Source: Neorickettsia sennetsu str. Miyayama
Lineage (GTDB): Bacteria > Pseudomonadota > Alphaproteobacteria > Rickettsiales > Anaplasmataceae
Assembly: GCF_000013165.1 (NCBI RefSeq)
Contig: NC_007798.1
Span: 310,001-374,000, forward strand
Direction: 5' to 3'
Length of the DNA stretch: 64,000 nucleotides
The stretch's first letter is position 1. Each line of letters opens with the position of its first letter. Shown here in pieces: positions 26,154 to 37,299 of this stretch. The position numbers and the translations under genes were made by a program. The notes beneath the pieces are model-generated. The model was not told the origin of the DNA. It was given only the letters and a program-made list of their open reading frames with translations, and searched no databases.

Positions 26154-27989
26154 CTATTGGCACGCGATGCAATCATCTGATTCACCAACAGGAGAAGGAG
26201 TATCACTTTTATGTTTGTATTCCTGTGATATTTTATATGCACGCTGTATGGATTTTGACCGGCAATAGTAAAGGCTTTTTAGGCCTTTTTTCCATCCGAG
26301 AAAGTGTAGATTACTTAGTTCTTTTTTGTGTATGTTAGAGTGTAGAAAGAGATTTACTGACTGGGATTGGCATATATAGGGTGTACGATCAGCGGCGAGT
26401 TCGATAACCCATCGTTGGTCCATTTCGTATGCTGTTCGAAAAACCATCTTTTCATTCTCATCGAGAAAGTCTAAGTGCTGTACAGAGCCCTCATTAGAAA
26501 TAATAGAGGACCATACACAGTCCGTATTTTTTCCCTTGCGTTCTAGGAGGGCAGCGAGATGCTTATTCTTGACAACGAAAGATCCACTTAAAGTTTTTTG
26601 TGTGAAAACATTTGCTGCGTATGGTTCAATACCTGGTGAAGTATTACCCGCAATGATCGAGATGGATGCTGTTGGCGCAACAGCGATCTTATGGACAAAC
26701 CGCTCCATAGTATCGCAATCCACTGCATCCTTACAAGGACCCCTCTCTAGTGCCATTTCTTTCGAAATCTTATCTGCTTCGTGTTTAATTTTTTTAAAAA
26801 TTTTTAGGTTAACACTTTTCGCAATTGCCGATTCAAACGGAATACCCTTACTTTGCAGGAAGGAGTGAAACCCCATTACACCCAAGCCTATACTTCTTTC
26901 TCGCATGGCAGAATATCTTGCTCTGTGCATGCAATCAGGTGCTTTTCTAATAAAGTCCTCCAGCACGTTGTCCAAGAAATGCATCACGTCCCGTACAAAT
27001 TGCTCATTATGCTCCCATTCATCAAATTTTTCTAAATTTAGGGAAGAAAGACAACAAATAGCAGTTCTATGATTATCGAGGTGATCTTTACCCGTTGTAA
27101 GTGTTATCTCGCTGCATAGGTTCGACATTTTGACATCGAGATTAAGGTTTTTATATACATCGGGCCTTAATCTCTGGACTGTGTCAATAAACAGAATATA
27201 TGGCTCACCGGTTTCGAGACGGGCTGTAAGTATTCTTATCCATATACCCCTTGCTCCGACTGTTGCTATCACGGAACCGTCCTTTGGACTGATAAGATCC
27301 CACTCTTTATCCTCTAGGACAGCTTTCATGAAGTCATCATTGATAACGACTGCATGATGCAAATTAAGTGCTTTTCTATTTGGATCACCACCTGTTGGTT
27401 TTCTGAGGTCTATAAATTCGATAATTTCCGGATGGTTTACTGGTAAGTAAACGGCTGAACTTCCACGCCTAAGTGAACCCTGTGATATTGCAAGAGTTAG
27501 TGCATTTTGTACAACAATAAACGGAATAATTCCCGAAGTCTTACCACTACATTTTACTTTTTCTCCTATTGAGCGCAGGTTACCCCAGTAACTTCCGACC
27601 CCGCCACCATGTGACGCGAGCCATACATTTTCATTCCAGAGTCCGACAATTCCCTCCAATGAGTCTTCTGTTTCATTGAGGAAGCATGAAACCGGGAGTC
27701 CACGACTTGTACCACCATTGCTGAGAATAGGTGTAGCAGGCATGAACCATAAGTTGCTCATATAGTCGTACAGTCTACATGCATGTTTCGGGTCATCGGA
27801 GTAATATTTAGCTACTCTTGCAAAAAGGCCCTGGTAATCTTCGCCATTCTGCAAATATCTATCCTTGAGAACTGCCTTTCCGAAATCTGTAAGAAAGGAG
27901 TCCCTTGCATGCAGTGTATGGATTTTTTTTTCATCATGATCATGATGAAAAATAGGGGAAGGATCTAACATTTTAGCTTCTTTGTTCAT
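26154..27989 (-). CDS. nrdA: Class I ribonucleoside-diphosphate reductase, alpha subunit
   Basis: Reduces ribonucleotides to deoxyribonucleotides with the radical-bearing NrdB, which is not in the window. About 611 residues. The redox cysteines are in LPVSCFLNE and AICCLSSLNL, the thiyl-radical segment is MSNLCSEI (N-x-C-x-E), and the C-terminal shuttle pair is CIACQ. APTASISIIAGNTSPGIEP is the phosphate-binding loop. The N-terminal ATP-cone of most NrdA proteins is missing: the sequence goes from a short tail straight into the catalytic fold (SFLTDFGKAVLKDRYL). I take ATG 27989. The frame opens at 28031. Confidence 0.93.
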   Translation of the reverse strand: MNKEAKMLDPSPIFHHDHDEKKIHTLHARDSFLTDFGKAVLKDRYLQNGEDYQGLFARVAKYYSDDPKHACRLYDYMSNLWFMPATPILSNGGTSRGLPVSCFLNETEDSLEGIVGLWNENVWLASHGGGVGSYWGNLRSIGEKVKCSGKTSGIIPFIVVQNALTLAISQGSLRRGSSAVYLPVNHPEIIEFIDLRKPTGGDPNRKALNLHHAVVINDDFMKAVLEDKEWDLISPKDGSVIATVGARGIWIRILTARLETGEPYILFIDTVQRLRPDVYKNLNLDVKMSNLCSEITLTTGKDHLDNHRTAICCLSSLNLEKFDEWEHNEQFVRDVMHFLDNVLEDFIRKAPDCMHRARYSAMRERSIGLGVMGFHSFLQSKGIPFESAIAKSVNLKIFKKIKHEADKISKEMALERGPCKDAVDCDTMERFVHKIAVAPTASISIIAGNTSPGIEPYAANVFTQKTLSGSFVVKNKHLAALLERKGKNTDCVWSSIISNEGSVQHLDFLDENEKMVFRTAYEMDQRWVIELAADRTPYICQSQSVNLFLHSNIHKKELSNLHFLGWKKGLKSLYYCRSKSIQRAYKISQEYKHKSDTPSPVGESDDCIACQ

Positions 27990-28339
27990 ACGAGATGATA
28001 TCATTTCCCTGGACCAGTGCCGTGACGACACGCATGGCTATAAAGTCTATATATAGTAGAAAGATCAACAGATGCTACCATATTTATAGTGGAAATCAAT
28101 ATCGGGTAAGCGTAAAAAATTAGTAGTGCGGGAATGTTTTTGTTATTTGAAGTGGTATGGACAATAAAATTATTCACTTTACCCTTCGATAAAGACCAGC
28201 GATTTGAGCTTAAATAAGCAGTCTGTTGACGGGGGAAATCGATCAATACGCTATGATAAAAGTTATCATTTGGGAAGAATGATTATTACTGTTGACAACC
28301 TTATTGCTTATGACAGATAATCAAAGTCGTGCACTCTGT
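27990..28339. other. Divergent intergenic region, nrdA / tRNA-fMet
   Basis: A 350-bp space holding the strong tRNA promoter at 28292-28321 and presumably the nrdA promoter. Several short minus-strand frames are unconvincing. No other structure was recognised. Confidence 0.4.
28292..28321 (+). promoter_or_regulatory. Strong sigma70-type promoter of tRNA-fMet
   Basis: TTGACA (28292-28297) and GATAAT (28316-28321) are separated by 18 bases. The -10 ends 18 bases before the tRNA. This is the best -35/-10 pair noticed in the window. Confidence 0.72.
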
Positions 28340-28413
<74 letters not shown>

Positions 28414-28503
28414 CTTGTCTTTCTGGTAATTTTTTGCTGGCCGTTTCTCTCTGCGGCTTTTTTGGTGGTGGAATCGTTTCTGTTTGATCCCTGGTTTTAG
28501 TGT

Positions 28504-28857
28504 ATGTCTATGTACGATCAGCAGAATGTTTTCGCAAGGATATTGCGCCGTGAATTACCCTCTAGAGTTGTTTACGAAGATGATGGGGTTCTAGCTTTTT
28601 ATGATGCGTTTCCTAAGGCTCCGGTGCATGTCCTTGTAATACCAAAAGGGCAGTTTGTTTCTTTCAGTGATTTCATAAGCACAGCGCCGATTGAAGTTGC
28701 TTCTTTTTTTTCGAAGGTTGGTCATGTTATCGACCTTTTAGGTGTGAAAGAAGCTGGATACAGACTTATTACAAATCATGGTGAAGATGGCGGTCAAATA
28801 GTAAAACACTTTCATGTGCATATTTTAGCTGGTAAGAAAATGTCTGATATAGCTTAG
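28504..28857 (+). CDS. HIT-family (HinT-like) nucleotide hydrolase
   Basis: A 117-residue histidine-triad protein. The catalytic HxHxH is in HFHVHILAGKKM, with the N-terminal FARILRRELPSRVVYEDDGVLAF and the VHVLVIPKG strand typical of HinT phosphoramidases, which split AMP-lysine and related adenylates. The start is ATG 28504, next to tRNA-fMet. The exact physiological substrate is unknown. Confidence 0.93.
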   Translation: MSMYDQQNVFARILRRELPSRVVYEDDGVLAFYDAFPKAPVHVLVIPKGQFVSFSDFISTAPIEVASFFSKVGHVIDLLGVKEAGYRLITNHGEDGGQIVKHFHVHILAGKKMSDIA

Positions 28858-29113
28858 CTATTCATGGTATAGTCGCTCGAATTTTCTCGATCCACATATT
28901 TCATTTGGGTATTGTGTTAGGCGAGTCTGTTAGTGAGATAAGGAGCCGGGTTTTGTTGGTGTTGTCCACGTTTATTCCGCCAGTGCAATTTGTAATAGTT
29001 GGAATGATTTTAAAGTTCTAAGGTCCGGTTTGTCGGATGGTAAGCAAGTCTGGTTGCCGTATTTGTAAGGCTCATGTACAATCTCTTGACTTTCTTTTGT
29101 TCTTGTTCTGCCT

Positions 29114-29911
29114 TTGAATATTCGTAGGATACTCAAAGTTGCCACCTGGAATGTTAATTCCATAAGGCAACGTGCCGAAGCTGTCTCAGCCCTCCTTGTT
29201 TCAGAGAATCTCGATGTGCTCCTTTTACAGGAGCTTAAGTGTCAGGAAAGTGATTTTCCGTTACACGTTTTTAACGATCTTTCCTATAACGTTATTTTAA
29301 AGTGTCAAAAGGGATATAACGGGGTTGCTATAGCGTCTAGATGGCCAATTACAAAGATCTCCGATGAGATTTATATGGATGGTGAAGCGCGATATATAGA
29401 AGGAGTGATAAGTTTTTTTGATAAATGTATAAGGTTAATAAGTATATATATACCGAATGCACAAGCAGCGGGCTCCCCGCGCTTCGAATACAAAATGCAA
29501 TTCCATGATGCGCTTGCTAGAAGGATCCATGGTTACCTTTTAAATAATAATGATATTATGCTTTTAGGTGGTGATATGAATGCTGCGCCAGAAGATATAG
29601 ATGTGTATGATCCTGTGAAGCTCGATGGATGTACTGGCTTCCATATTGAAGAGCGTAGTAAACTCAGGGAATTACTCAATCTTGGGCTGTTTGATACATT
29701 TAGAATGAAATATCCAACTAAACAGGAGTTTAGTTGGTGGGACTACAGAGGTGGTGGGCTGCAGAGAAATGAAGGGATGAGGATAGACCATATTCTTGCT
29801 TCTGCTGAAGGTATGGATCATCTTTTAGATTGTTATATATTGAAGGAGCTACGTCACATATCTAGGCCTTCTGATCATGTTCCTGTAGTGTGCGTCCTTA
29901 ATGGATTCTGA
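29114..29911 (+). CDS. xth: Exodeoxyribonuclease III / AP endonuclease
   Basis: Base-excision repair nuclease of the ExoIII/APE1 family, 265 residues. Motifs: VATWNVNSIRQR (with the metal-site Asn), LLLQELKCQE (catalytic Glu), YIPNAQ in place of YxPN, LGGDMNAAPEDIDVYDP (GDxN) and RIDHILAS, with the final SDHVPV catalytic Asp-His. The start is TTG at 29114. No ATG or GTG lies between the upstream region and the conserved VATWNVNS. Confidence 0.94.
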   Translation: MNIRRILKVATWNVNSIRQRAEAVSALLVSENLDVLLLQELKCQESDFPLHVFNDLSYNVILKCQKGYNGVAIASRWPITKISDEIYMDGEARYIEGVISFFDKCIRLISIYIPNAQAAGSPRFEYKMQFHDALARRIHGYLLNNNDIMLLGGDMNAAPEDIDVYDPVKLDGCTGFHIEERSKLRELLNLGLFDTFRMKYPTKQEFSWWDYRGGGLQRNEGMRIDHILASAEGMDHLLDCYILKELRHISRPSDHVPVVCVLNGF

Positions 29912-30112
29912 GAAATGGCCAGAGTTACTTTTAGCGTTGCTTTAGTGGATAAGTACTCGTTTTTCTCGCAGATTGAATAAATTGTGTTTCTCCACACTTT
30001 TTTATGGAGTTCTACGGTTTGTTCTTATATGGAGCAAGCAGGCTGAACTTTTCTGTTATCAATGAGTGATTTTTTCGGGGTGAGTGGAAACTCTTCATCT
30101 TTTGGGCATTCG

Positions 30113-30925
30113 CTAATACAGGATCGATCTTGCTATAGCAATGACCACTATTTTCTTGGGATTGTATTTTGAAAGTGCATCTGCACAACGTGAAACTGTA
30201 GTACCCGTAGTTATAACGTCATCAAGTAAGATGATAGATGCGTCCTTGATTCCAGCTTGGTTTCCTACTGTGAACACATCCTGTAGACTTGTTTTTCGTT
30301 GATGTGTAGAAAGATTAAGTTGTGATGGTGTGTTCTTTATTTTGTGGAGGACATCTAATCGTACTTTCACGTGTATCAACTTTGCCAGTTGCATAGCGAT
30401 CAATGCTACTTGATTGTACTGTCTTCGAAACAATCTAACGCGATGTATCGGTACTGGTATGATAAAATCACACTTTTCGAGATCTTCTTTAAAATGCCCT
30501 AGGATCATTTTTGCCAAAGATTTTGTTATGAATGTCCCATCATGAAATTTGATTTTTTGCATGAACACTGAAACATAAGCATTGTAAACAAATACAGCTT
30601 TTGCTTCGTTAAACTTAGGTTTCGATGCAGCACATGTGATGCATAAATTCGAAGTCTTCATTTTCTTACCACAACAGTAACAGTGTAAGTGATCTTTCAA
30701 GAGATGAACTTCGTTTCTACAAGGCTTGCACATACAATGTTCTACTAGCTCTTCTTCACTGGAGCAGATTATGCAGCAATCAGGGAAGAGGAATGTGAGA
30801 AAGCTTTTAAAAGTGGATTTGATTAGTCTCAGGGTTTTGCTAAAGCTATTTTGCTTGAAGATAAATCGTCGATTTTTGTATAGATTGCTCAAAAGAACTA
30901 AAAACCGTTCACTAAATAGTTTCAT
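30113..30925 (-). CDS. comF: ComF-family phosphoribosyltransferase-like protein
   Basis: 270 residues. The N-terminal zinc-binding region has CxxC pairs (DCCIIC, CMCKPC, CYCCGKK, CITC), then a PRTase-fold domain with IIPVPIHRVRLFRRQYNQ and the PRPP loop IILLDDVITTGTTVSRC. ComF is needed for DNA uptake in competent bacteria. In others its role is obscure, and homologues are kept in many non-competent species. An N-terminal extension of about 45 basic residues precedes the zinc region, so the true start may be later than ATG 30925. Confidence 0.87.
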   Translation of the reverse strand: MKLFSERFLVLLSNLYKNRRFIFKQNSFSKTLRLIKSTFKSFLTFLFPDCCIICSSEEELVEHCMCKPCRNEVHLLKDHLHCYCCGKKMKTSNLCITCAASKPKFNEAKAVFVYNAYVSVFMQKIKFHDGTFITKSLAKMILGHFKEDLEKCDFIIPVPIHRVRLFRRQYNQVALIAMQLAKLIHVKVRLDVLHKIKNTPSQLNLSTHQRKTSLQDVFTVGNQAGIKDASIILLDDVITTGTTVSRCADALSKYNPKKIVVIAIARSILY

Positions 30926-31122
30926 GGTTCATGATAGTGATGCAAGCCTTTTAAAGCCCTTCTTTAGTATTAGAGTGATTAGTGTAAAGGAAAAGCCTAT
31001 TTTGGCTGATTGCATTGAAAATGGGTTCACATACAAGCCGCTTAGCTTATATCTTTACTCTGAAATACTGACGCTTCCAACTCTAATGCGAAGAGATATA
31101 TAAAGTTCGTCGTATGTAAAAA

Positions 31123-32019
31123 TTACGAATTCTCATGGTTCACTTCATGTACATCGTTTCCTAGGAGTGCAAGCGGTGCCGCGATAAAAATCGAGGAGTA
31201 AGTACCTATAGCTATGCCTGCTAGTATTATGAAGGAAAAAACTTGTATATCCCCGCTTGAGAGAAATATCACTGGTGCTATTGCAAGCATTGTCGTTACA
31301 GACGTAAGAATTGTTCTGGATAGAGTCGTGTTGACGCTTACATTAATGCGCTTGGCTATGTTTTTTATGCCAATGTTCTCACGCAACTTATCAAAAATAA
31401 CTACAGAGTCATTTATAGAATACCCAACTATTGCGAGTACCGCAGCCACTGAAGAGGTATTGAACTCCAATTCGTAAGCAGAGTAGAGACATATAAGCAA
31501 AGTAATGTCGTGCAGTGTTGTCAGGACACCTGATAGCGCAAAGGCAGGAGTAAACCTAAAAAATAAATATACGAACATCGCAAGCACTGAAAATACAATT
31601 GCCACACCGCTCCTGTATATGAGAGACTTGCTTATTTGGGGACCCACACAATCTATTTTGTCGTAGCGAAAGTTATATGGCTTAAGAAAGGATTTCATTT
31701 TTGTCAGGCCATCCTGAAAATCTTGTGATCGTACTTTTATCATTAGGTGCCTTTGATCTTCTAAATAATGTATAGATGCAGTCGGTAGATTCTGATTTTT
31801 CGAAAAATCGCCTCTAAGTTGTGTTATATCGATACCTTCCTCAGAGTACACCTCGAGTACTATTCCACCTGTGAAATCAATACCAAAACTCAAACCTTTT
31901 GTTTTAAGAAGTACAAACGTCACCACCAGCAGAGTCGAACTTATGAAGAAGGCAGCTTTCTTATACTTAGCAAAGTCAAAGTTGCATCCATCTAAGAGAC
32001 TGCTTATGATGAATCTCAC
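31123..32019 (-). CDS. secF: Protein translocase subunit SecF
   Basis: Part of SecDF, which uses the proton gradient to help pull proteins through SecYEG. 298 residues with six membrane segments. SFGIDFTGGIVLEVY is the SecF/SecD signature after helix 1, and VAAVLAIVGYSINDSVVIFDKLREN is the SecF helix 4 motif. The TLSRTILTS stretch is conserved. The start is GTG at 32019, with CAGGT just upstream. No ATG lies in the first part. secD is not adjacent. Confidence 0.95.
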   Translation of the reverse strand: MRFIISSLLDGCNFDFAKYKKAAFFISSTLLVVTFVLLKTKGLSFGIDFTGGIVLEVYSEEGIDITQLRGDFSKNQNLPTASIHYLEDQRHLMIKVRSQDFQDGLTKMKSFLKPYNFRYDKIDCVGPQISKSLIYRSGVAIVFSVLAMFVYLFFRFTPAFALSGVLTTLHDITLLICLYSAYELEFNTSSVAAVLAIVGYSINDSVVIFDKLRENIGIKNIAKRINVSVNTTLSRTILTSVTTMLAIAPVIFLSSGDIQVFSFIILAGIAIGTYSSIFIAAPLALLGNDVHEVNHENS

Positions 32020-32544
32020 CTGCGGTACCCAAAAACAGAAATACTATTATCAATGCGTGCAAATTGCAAATTCACGGTCCGTTAGGTGCATATAATCGCA
32101 ACCTCGTGCTACTGAACTTAGTGCTTTACTCATTTGAGCCCAACTCTAAGGATGTGAGATGATTTCCGGCTTAATAGTGTGGTCCTTTTTCATGTTTTGA
32201 TTGAAAAGGTGCGTCTTTTATACGAGTCTCATCTTTTTTCGAGTGCATTTTCACGTTTGTATGAAAGTAAATATCTGGATTTGCTGCGCGAGAATAAACA
32301 CCAAGATCTCAGCGCGTTTCTGACCTAACATACTGTATATGCATATCTTAGCTTCTGATGAGTTAGGCACGTTTGTTTTGTTTGTAAAGCGAAATTTAAC
32401 CTTTGCTACAATGGGGCTTCCTCTAGAATGTAGCGGAATTCTTATGGTGAAAGACATATTCTACTTAGGTATACAGAATGCTTTCTTTATTCCAAGGAAA
32501 TGTCTTGTATGCTATAAGTTGGTGTGATCTATGTGCATTGTGTT
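32020..32544. other. Divergent intergenic region, secF / malic enzyme
   Basis: A 525-bp space, the longest between divergent genes here. It holds only short frames (for example 62 codons at 32339-32527) that lack any recognised motif. The frame of the malic enzyme stays open up to GTG 32524. No tRNA or clear hairpin was seen. Confidence 0.4.
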
Positions 32545-34797
32545 ATGGAAGGGGAAAGGGACGATCTTGGTGTACAAGCGTTACGGTATCACTCTAAGGG
32601 TAGAGCTGGTAAATTGGGGGTTCATGCCACAAAGCCTCTTCTTACGCAGGAAGATTTATCACTTGCCTACTCGCCTGGTGTAGCGCATCCGTGTTTGGAG
32701 ATAGAGAAAAATCCTCTAGATGTGTATAAGTACACCTCTAAAGGTAATTTGGTTGCAGTTATTTCAAATGGTACAGCTGTTCTTGGCTTGGGAAACCTTG
32801 GAGCAATGGCCTCTAAACCTGTGATGGAAGGGAAGGCTGTGCTATTCAAAAAGTTTGCTGATATAGACTCAATTGATATTGAGGTCGATGCTCAGAGTAT
32901 AGAGGAGTTTATCCTCACAGTGAAAAACATAGCTTCTACTTTTGGTGGGATCAATCTTGAAGATATTAAGTCACCGGAGTGTTTTGAAATAGAGGAGCGT
33001 CTAGCAGCAATGCTAGATATTCCGGTCTTTCACGATGATCAGCACGGCACAGCAATTATCGTATGTGCGGGTCTTATAAATGCTGCTGACATTACTATGA
33101 GAAAGGTGGAGGAACTTAAGGTAGTCGTGAACGGCTGTGGTGCGGCAGGCATAGCATGCATCGAGTTGATGAAGGAGATCGGGGTCAGTGATATAGTGGT
33201 CTGTGATCAAAGTGGTGTTATTAAAAAAGACAGAGATTTTCATGAAGGTGACCGAAAAGCTCTTTATGCAGTTGATGTAACCGCGAACACGCTTGAGGAA
33301 GCACTGGTCGACGCTGATGTCTTTATTGGCTTATCCGCCGCAGATGTTCTGAAGCCGGAGTGGTTAAGTGGGATGAAGAAGGATCCGATAATTTTTGCTT
33401 TAGCTAATCCGGATCCTGAGATAAAGCCAGAGTTAGCAAAGAAGGCGCGTCCGGATGCAATAATAGCAACTGGCAGATCGGATTATGATAATCAAATTAA
33501 TAACGTTATGTGTTTTCCATACCTATTTAGGGGAGCACTTGATGTTGGTGCAAGTAAATTCAATACTGAAATGAAGCTTGCCGCTGTGCATGCAATTGCT
33601 GCAATAGCGAAAAGGCCAATCTCAATGGAAGTGATGGATGCCTATGGGGATTCTCATATGCAATATAGTAGGGAGTATATACTCCCAAAGCCTTTTGACC
33701 AGCGTCTTATTGCTGAAATCGCTCCGGCAGTTGCGCGTGCAGCAGTTGAGACAGGTGTTGCAAAGAAGCCGATTTATAATTTTGATGCGTACAAGGATGA
33801 TTTAGTCAGACGGTTGGCTTCGGGTGCAACGACCCTATTCGGGATGGTGAGTAGTGTGCTCAGGGGTAATGGAAAGCGCATTATTTTTGCAGAAGGTGAA
33901 GAGCTTAAGAGTATTCGAGCTGCGCTTCAGTGGCGTGACATAGGGTATGGTACTCCCATTCTTGTTGGAAGAAACAGTGTTATAGAGGCCAAAATGGATG
34001 AAATGAATCTTCGCAATCGTGAAGGTTTTGAAGTAGCAAATGCGGCTGTTTCACAGAGAAGTGGTGAGTACATAGAGTACATGTATAGCACCTTGCAAAG
34101 AAAAGGATTTCCTTATGAAAGATGTGTCAGAGATGTTGAAACGGATAATGACGTGTTTGCAGCTTGCATGCTTGCACTGAACGATGGAGATGCTGTGATC
34201 ACTGGCTTAACGTGGAGTAACACAGAGGATCGTCTCAAGAGTATTATGCCAATCGTTGGTGCTGCAGGTGTTGTTTTTGAAATGTCAATTATTGTTGCTG
34301 GTATAGGTACTTTTTTTATTTGCAATACTGGTATTAATGATACGCTAGATGCTGGGGATATTGCTGAAGTGGCAATAAAAGCTGCTGAAGTAGCCAAAAG
34401 TATGGGATGCGTTCCAAGAGTTGCTGTGATAGCAAATTCGAATTTTGGAAGTGTAAATAGTCCTAGTGCACTGATGGCACGTGAAGCAATTGAGATACTA
34501 GATGATTTTGGCGCTCCGTTTGAATACGAGGGCGAGATGGATCTTGGTATGGCTTTAAACGAAAAATCTAAAAAGCTGTATCCTTTTTCTAGGCTTACGG
34601 ATCGTGCGAATGTGCTCATTGTTCAAAACGTGGAAGTTGTTGATGCAGTGTGTAAGTTTTCCAGTGAGATTATGGAAACAACTGTTATTGGACCTCTGTT
34701 GTTTGGATTAAAGAGATCCGTGCAGATAGTGCGGCCGTCGTACGGTGCTACGGATATTCTAAATCTTGCTCTAATTGCTGCAAAGACCTCTCTATGA
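32545..34797 (+). CDS. maeB: NADP-type malic enzyme fused to phosphotransacetylase-like domain
   Basis: Oxidatively decarboxylates malate to pyruvate with NAD(P)H production. About 750 residues in the MaeB layout. The malic enzyme part (residues 1-420) has [36 protein letters not shown] and [14 protein letters not shown] (dinucleotide loop). The C-terminal PTA_PTB domain (about 430-750) has [15 protein letters not shown] and [20 protein letters not shown]. In characterised MaeB proteins the second domain is regulatory (acetyl-CoA) rather than catalytic. ATG 32545 is preferred to GTG 32524. Confidence 0.95.
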   Translation: MEGERDDLGVQALRYHSKGRAGKLGVHATKPLLTQEDLSLAYSPGVAHPCLEIEKNPLDVYKYTSKGNLVAVISNGTAVLGLGNLGAMASKPVMEGKAVLFKKFADIDSIDIEVDAQSIEEFILTVKNIASTFGGINLEDIKSPECFEIEERLAAMLDIPVFHDDQHGTAIIVCAGLINAADITMRKVEELKVVVNGCGAAGIACIELMKEIGVSDIVVCDQSGVIKKDRDFHEGDRKALYAVDVTANTLEEALVDADVFIGLSAADVLKPEWLSGMKKDPIIFALANPDPEIKPELAKKARPDAIIATGRSDYDNQINNVMCFPYLFRGALDVGASKFNTEMKLAAVHAIAAIAKRPISMEVMDAYGDSHMQYSREYILPKPFDQRLIAEIAPAVARAAVETGVAKKPIYNFDAYKDDLVRRLASGATTLFGMVSSVLRGNGKRIIFAEGEELKSIRAALQWRDIGYGTPILVGRNSVIEAKMDEMNLRNREGFEVANAAVSQRSGEYIEYMYSTLQRKGFPYERCVRDVETDNDVFAACMLALNDGDAVITGLTWSNTEDRLKSIMPIVGAAGVVFEMSIIVAGIGTFFICNTGINDTLDAGDIAEVAIKAAEVAKSMGCVPRVAVIANSNFGSVNSPSALMAREAIEILDDFGAPFEYEGEMDLGMALNEKSKKLYPFSRLTDRANVLIVQNVEVVDAVCKFSSEIMETTVIGPLLFGLKRSVQIVRPSYGATDILNLALIAAKTSL

Positions 34798-34976
34798 GTC
34801 AATTTTCATTTGCGGACTTATGGACTAACTGCACGTGTGTTACCTTCTCATCGCTTTTGGTTGTTTTTATGCTTTTTCTATCATGAGTCCGATCTTGCTG
34901 GCCGCAACGCAATTCTTATCCACATCCTTTTTTGGATAATAGCCATTCGAGAGAAAGTAAGTGAAACTTTTCTTAT

Positions 34977-35357
34977 CTAGATAAAGTGTCCCACTTCTCT
35001 GAAAAGCCTTAACTGAACCGCTGTCATATTCTCTGCCATGAGTATCGCATACAATCTGTAGCCGCTCCTCATCAGATGCTTCTCCCTGATTTGGTGAGCA
35101 AAGACTCCCAAAAAGAAAGAGGGAATTCCTGACAGAATGGAAGATGCTGATGGCGCCAGTACTGTTGAAATCTTGTACACCAATACCTGGAGTAACACGA
35201 AGATTACTAGGAAACGCCACATCCCATGAAAAGCGAGCCAAAAATGTGAGAAGAAAAATGCCCAAAACGAAAACGATGAGCTCAGGCAAACAAACCTTGC
35301 CTTTTCATGAAGTAAGCCTTTGGATTCTAGGTCATGGTAAACGTAAAATGCCTTCAT
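34977..35357 (-). CDS. DUF2628 small membrane protein coupled to ftsH
   Basis: 126 residues. The pattern fits the DUF2628 family of alphaproteobacteria: a short N-terminal strand (MKAFYVYH), a charged [10 protein letters not shown], then [20 protein letters not shown] as first membrane segment (the family's FSWxAFxFxxxWLLxHxMW), further hydrophobic segments, and the end motif [19 protein letters not shown] (RGYxLxGVVxAExxEEA). Function unknown. Its ATG overlaps the ftsH stop by 4 bp, so the two are translationally coupled. An overlapping frame at 34867-35289 is the shadow. Confidence 0.75.
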   Translation of the reverse strand: MKAFYVYHDLESKGLLHEKARFVCLSSSFSFWAFFFSHFWLAFHGMWRFLVIFVLLQVLVYKISTVLAPSASSILSGIPSFFLGVFAHQIREKHLMRSGYRLYAILMAENMTAVQLRLFREVGHFI

Positions 35358-37264
35358 TCCTTGTCTCCAGCATCAAGATCGGATTCCAATTTTTCCAATG
35401 TTTCCTTATCTACTGTATCATCTTCAACGTCTAATGAAGATTTAGAAACAACCTTTTTATCATCAGGAGCCTTTTTGAGGAATGACTTTCCTTCAAGTAG
35501 ATCAGATAATTCCTGTCCTGTAAGGGTTTCATACTCAAGCAATGCTTTTGCTACCCGATGAAGTGATTCTATATTCTCATTGAGGATTTTAGTGGCTTCT
35601 TTAAGGGCATCTGTAACAAGTTGCTTCACCTCACTATCAATGAGATTAGACATCTCAATTGAAAGGATATGATTATTTGGATCATTTTGTTCACCATAAA
35701 GGAGTGGACCGACTTTTTCACTCATTCCCCACTTTGTAACCATTGATCTTGCGAGATGAGTTGCTTGTTTAATATCTGAAGCAGCACCACTGGTGGTCTT
35801 ATCATCTCCAAAAATTACCTGCTCAGCAGCTCTTCCACCCATCGCAACAATTAAATCGGCGTGCATCTTCGCTCTGGTAAAGGAAACACGGTCATGTTCA
35901 GGGAGTCGCATCACAAGTCCCAGAGCTCGTCCACGCGGGATAATAGTTGCTTTATGTATTGGATCAGATGCTTCAAGTTTTAGACTAGTAATAGCATGTC
36001 CCGCTTCGTGATAGGCAGTCAGTAACTTTTCTTCTTCTCTCATGACAAGAGATTTTCTTTCCATTCCCATGAGTATTTTATCTCTTGCGTATTCAAAATC
36101 CTCATTAGTTACTACTTTCTTGTTCCTACGAGCCGCGATAAGTGCTGACTCATTGACTAGGTTTGCAAGATCTGCGCCAGAGAAGCCAGGCGTACCTCGT
36201 GCTATGATTGAAACCTCCACATTTGGTGCTGTAGGAATCTTTTTTAAGTGAACTTCCAATATTTTTTGTCTTCCTGCTATATCAGGAATAGAAATTGTTA
36301 TTTGTCTATCGAATCTACCTGGTCGTAACAGAGCAGGGTCAAGCACATCTGGCCTATTCGTTGCAGCAATAATAATGACGCCCTCATTTGCTTCAAAACC
36401 ATCCATCTCGACTAAGAGCTGATTCAGGGTTTGTTCACGTTCATCATTACCGCCACCGAATCCAACTCCACGGTGACGTCCAACTGCATCGATCTCGTCT
36501 ATGAATATTAGGCATGGGGCATTCTTTTTGCCCTGTTCAAACATATCTCTGACCCTACTTGCGCCAACACCGACAAACATCTCAACGAAATCTGAACCAG
36601 AGATGCTGAAAAACGGAACCTTTGCTTCTCCAGCAATTGCCTTAGCCAGCAATGTTTTACCGGTACCTGGAGGTCCTATTAATAAACACCCCTTAGGGAT
36701 TTTTCCGCCTAATTTTTGAAATTTCTTTGGTTCCCTCAAAAACTCAACAATCTCAGCGAGTTCTTCCTTTGCTTCGTCTATCCCTGCAACATCATGGAAA
36801 GTCACTTTATTACTTCTGTCACTCAGAAGTCTTGCCTTTGATTTTCCAAAGGTCATGGTCTTGTTGCCCCCGGCTTGCATCTGCTTCATAAAAAAGATCC
36901 ACACACCGATTAAAAGAAGCATTGGAAACCAAGATATGAGAATGTTGAAGAGTAAACCCAGGAAGCTGTCTCCAGAAGCTACCTGAAAGTCAACATTATT
37001 TTTTCTTAGAAGTGGAATCAGTTCTGTGTACTGAGTAGCTTTGGTGTAAAAATGCGTTCCGCTTTTTAACACACCCGATATGTCATAACCTTCTATGACT
37101 ATTTTCTGGACTTCCCCTTTCTCTACCAGGTCCAAAAATTCTGAAAACTGTATTTTCTCATTTCTGACCCCAAAACCAAAGTTCAATGCAACCTGTCCAA
37201 ACAGAAGAGTTACAAGGATTATTATCCCCATCCAGAGAGAAAGGTTTTCTAAAAGTTTCTTCAT
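35354..37264 (-). CDS. ftsH: ATP-dependent zinc metalloprotease FtsH
   Basis: Hexameric membrane protease that degrades misfolded membrane proteins and short-lived regulators. 636 residues: two N-terminal membrane helices around a periplasmic domain of about 75 residues, an AAA+ module (Walker [19 protein letters not shown], Walker [15 protein letters not shown], second region of homology [20 protein letters not shown]), and zinc site HEAGHAI. The C-terminal tail is acidic (about 40 residues). Start ATG 37264. A good promoter lies 36 bases upstream. The next gene is coupled by ATGA. Confidence 0.97.
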   Translation of the reverse strand: MKKLLENLSLWMGIIILVTLLFGQVALNFGFGVRNEKIQFSEFLDLVEKGEVQKIVIEGYDISGVLKSGTHFYTKATQYTELIPLLRKNNVDFQVASGDSFLGLLFNILISWFPMLLLIGVWIFFMKQMQAGGNKTMTFGKSKARLLSDRSNKVTFHDVAGIDEAKEELAEIVEFLREPKKFQKLGGKIPKGCLLIGPPGTGKTLLAKAIAGEAKVPFFSISGSDFVEMFVGVGASRVRDMFEQGKKNAPCLIFIDEIDAVGRHRGVGFGGGNDEREQTLNQLLVEMDGFEANEGVIIIAATNRPDVLDPALLRPGRFDRQITISIPDIAGRQKILEVHLKKIPTAPNVEVSIIARGTPGFSGADLANLVNESALIAARRNKKVVTNEDFEYARDKILMGMERKSLVMREEEKLLTAYHEAGHAITSLKLEASDPIHKATIIPRGRALGLVMRLPEHDRVSFTRAKMHADLIVAMGGRAAEQVIFGDDKTTSGAASDIKQATHLARSMVTKWGMSEKVGPLLYGEQNDPNNHILSIEMSNLIDSEVKQLVTDALKEATKILNENIESLHRVAKALLEYETLTGQELSDLLEGKSFLKKAPDDKKVVSKSSLDVEDDTVDKETLEKLESDLDAGDKE

Positions 37265-37299
37265 TGAGCTTTCGGCTTGAAAAAGAAGATGTAACTCTG

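Noticed and set aside
32339-32527. A 62-codon frame before the malic enzyme gene
   Set aside because: Short, no motif, no clear ribosome site; treated as chance.
34867-35289. A 140-codon minus-strand frame overlapping the DUF2628 gene
   Set aside because: The other frame (34977-35357) matches the DUF2628 pattern at both ends and is coupled to ftsH by ATGA. This one has no motif and no ribosome site.
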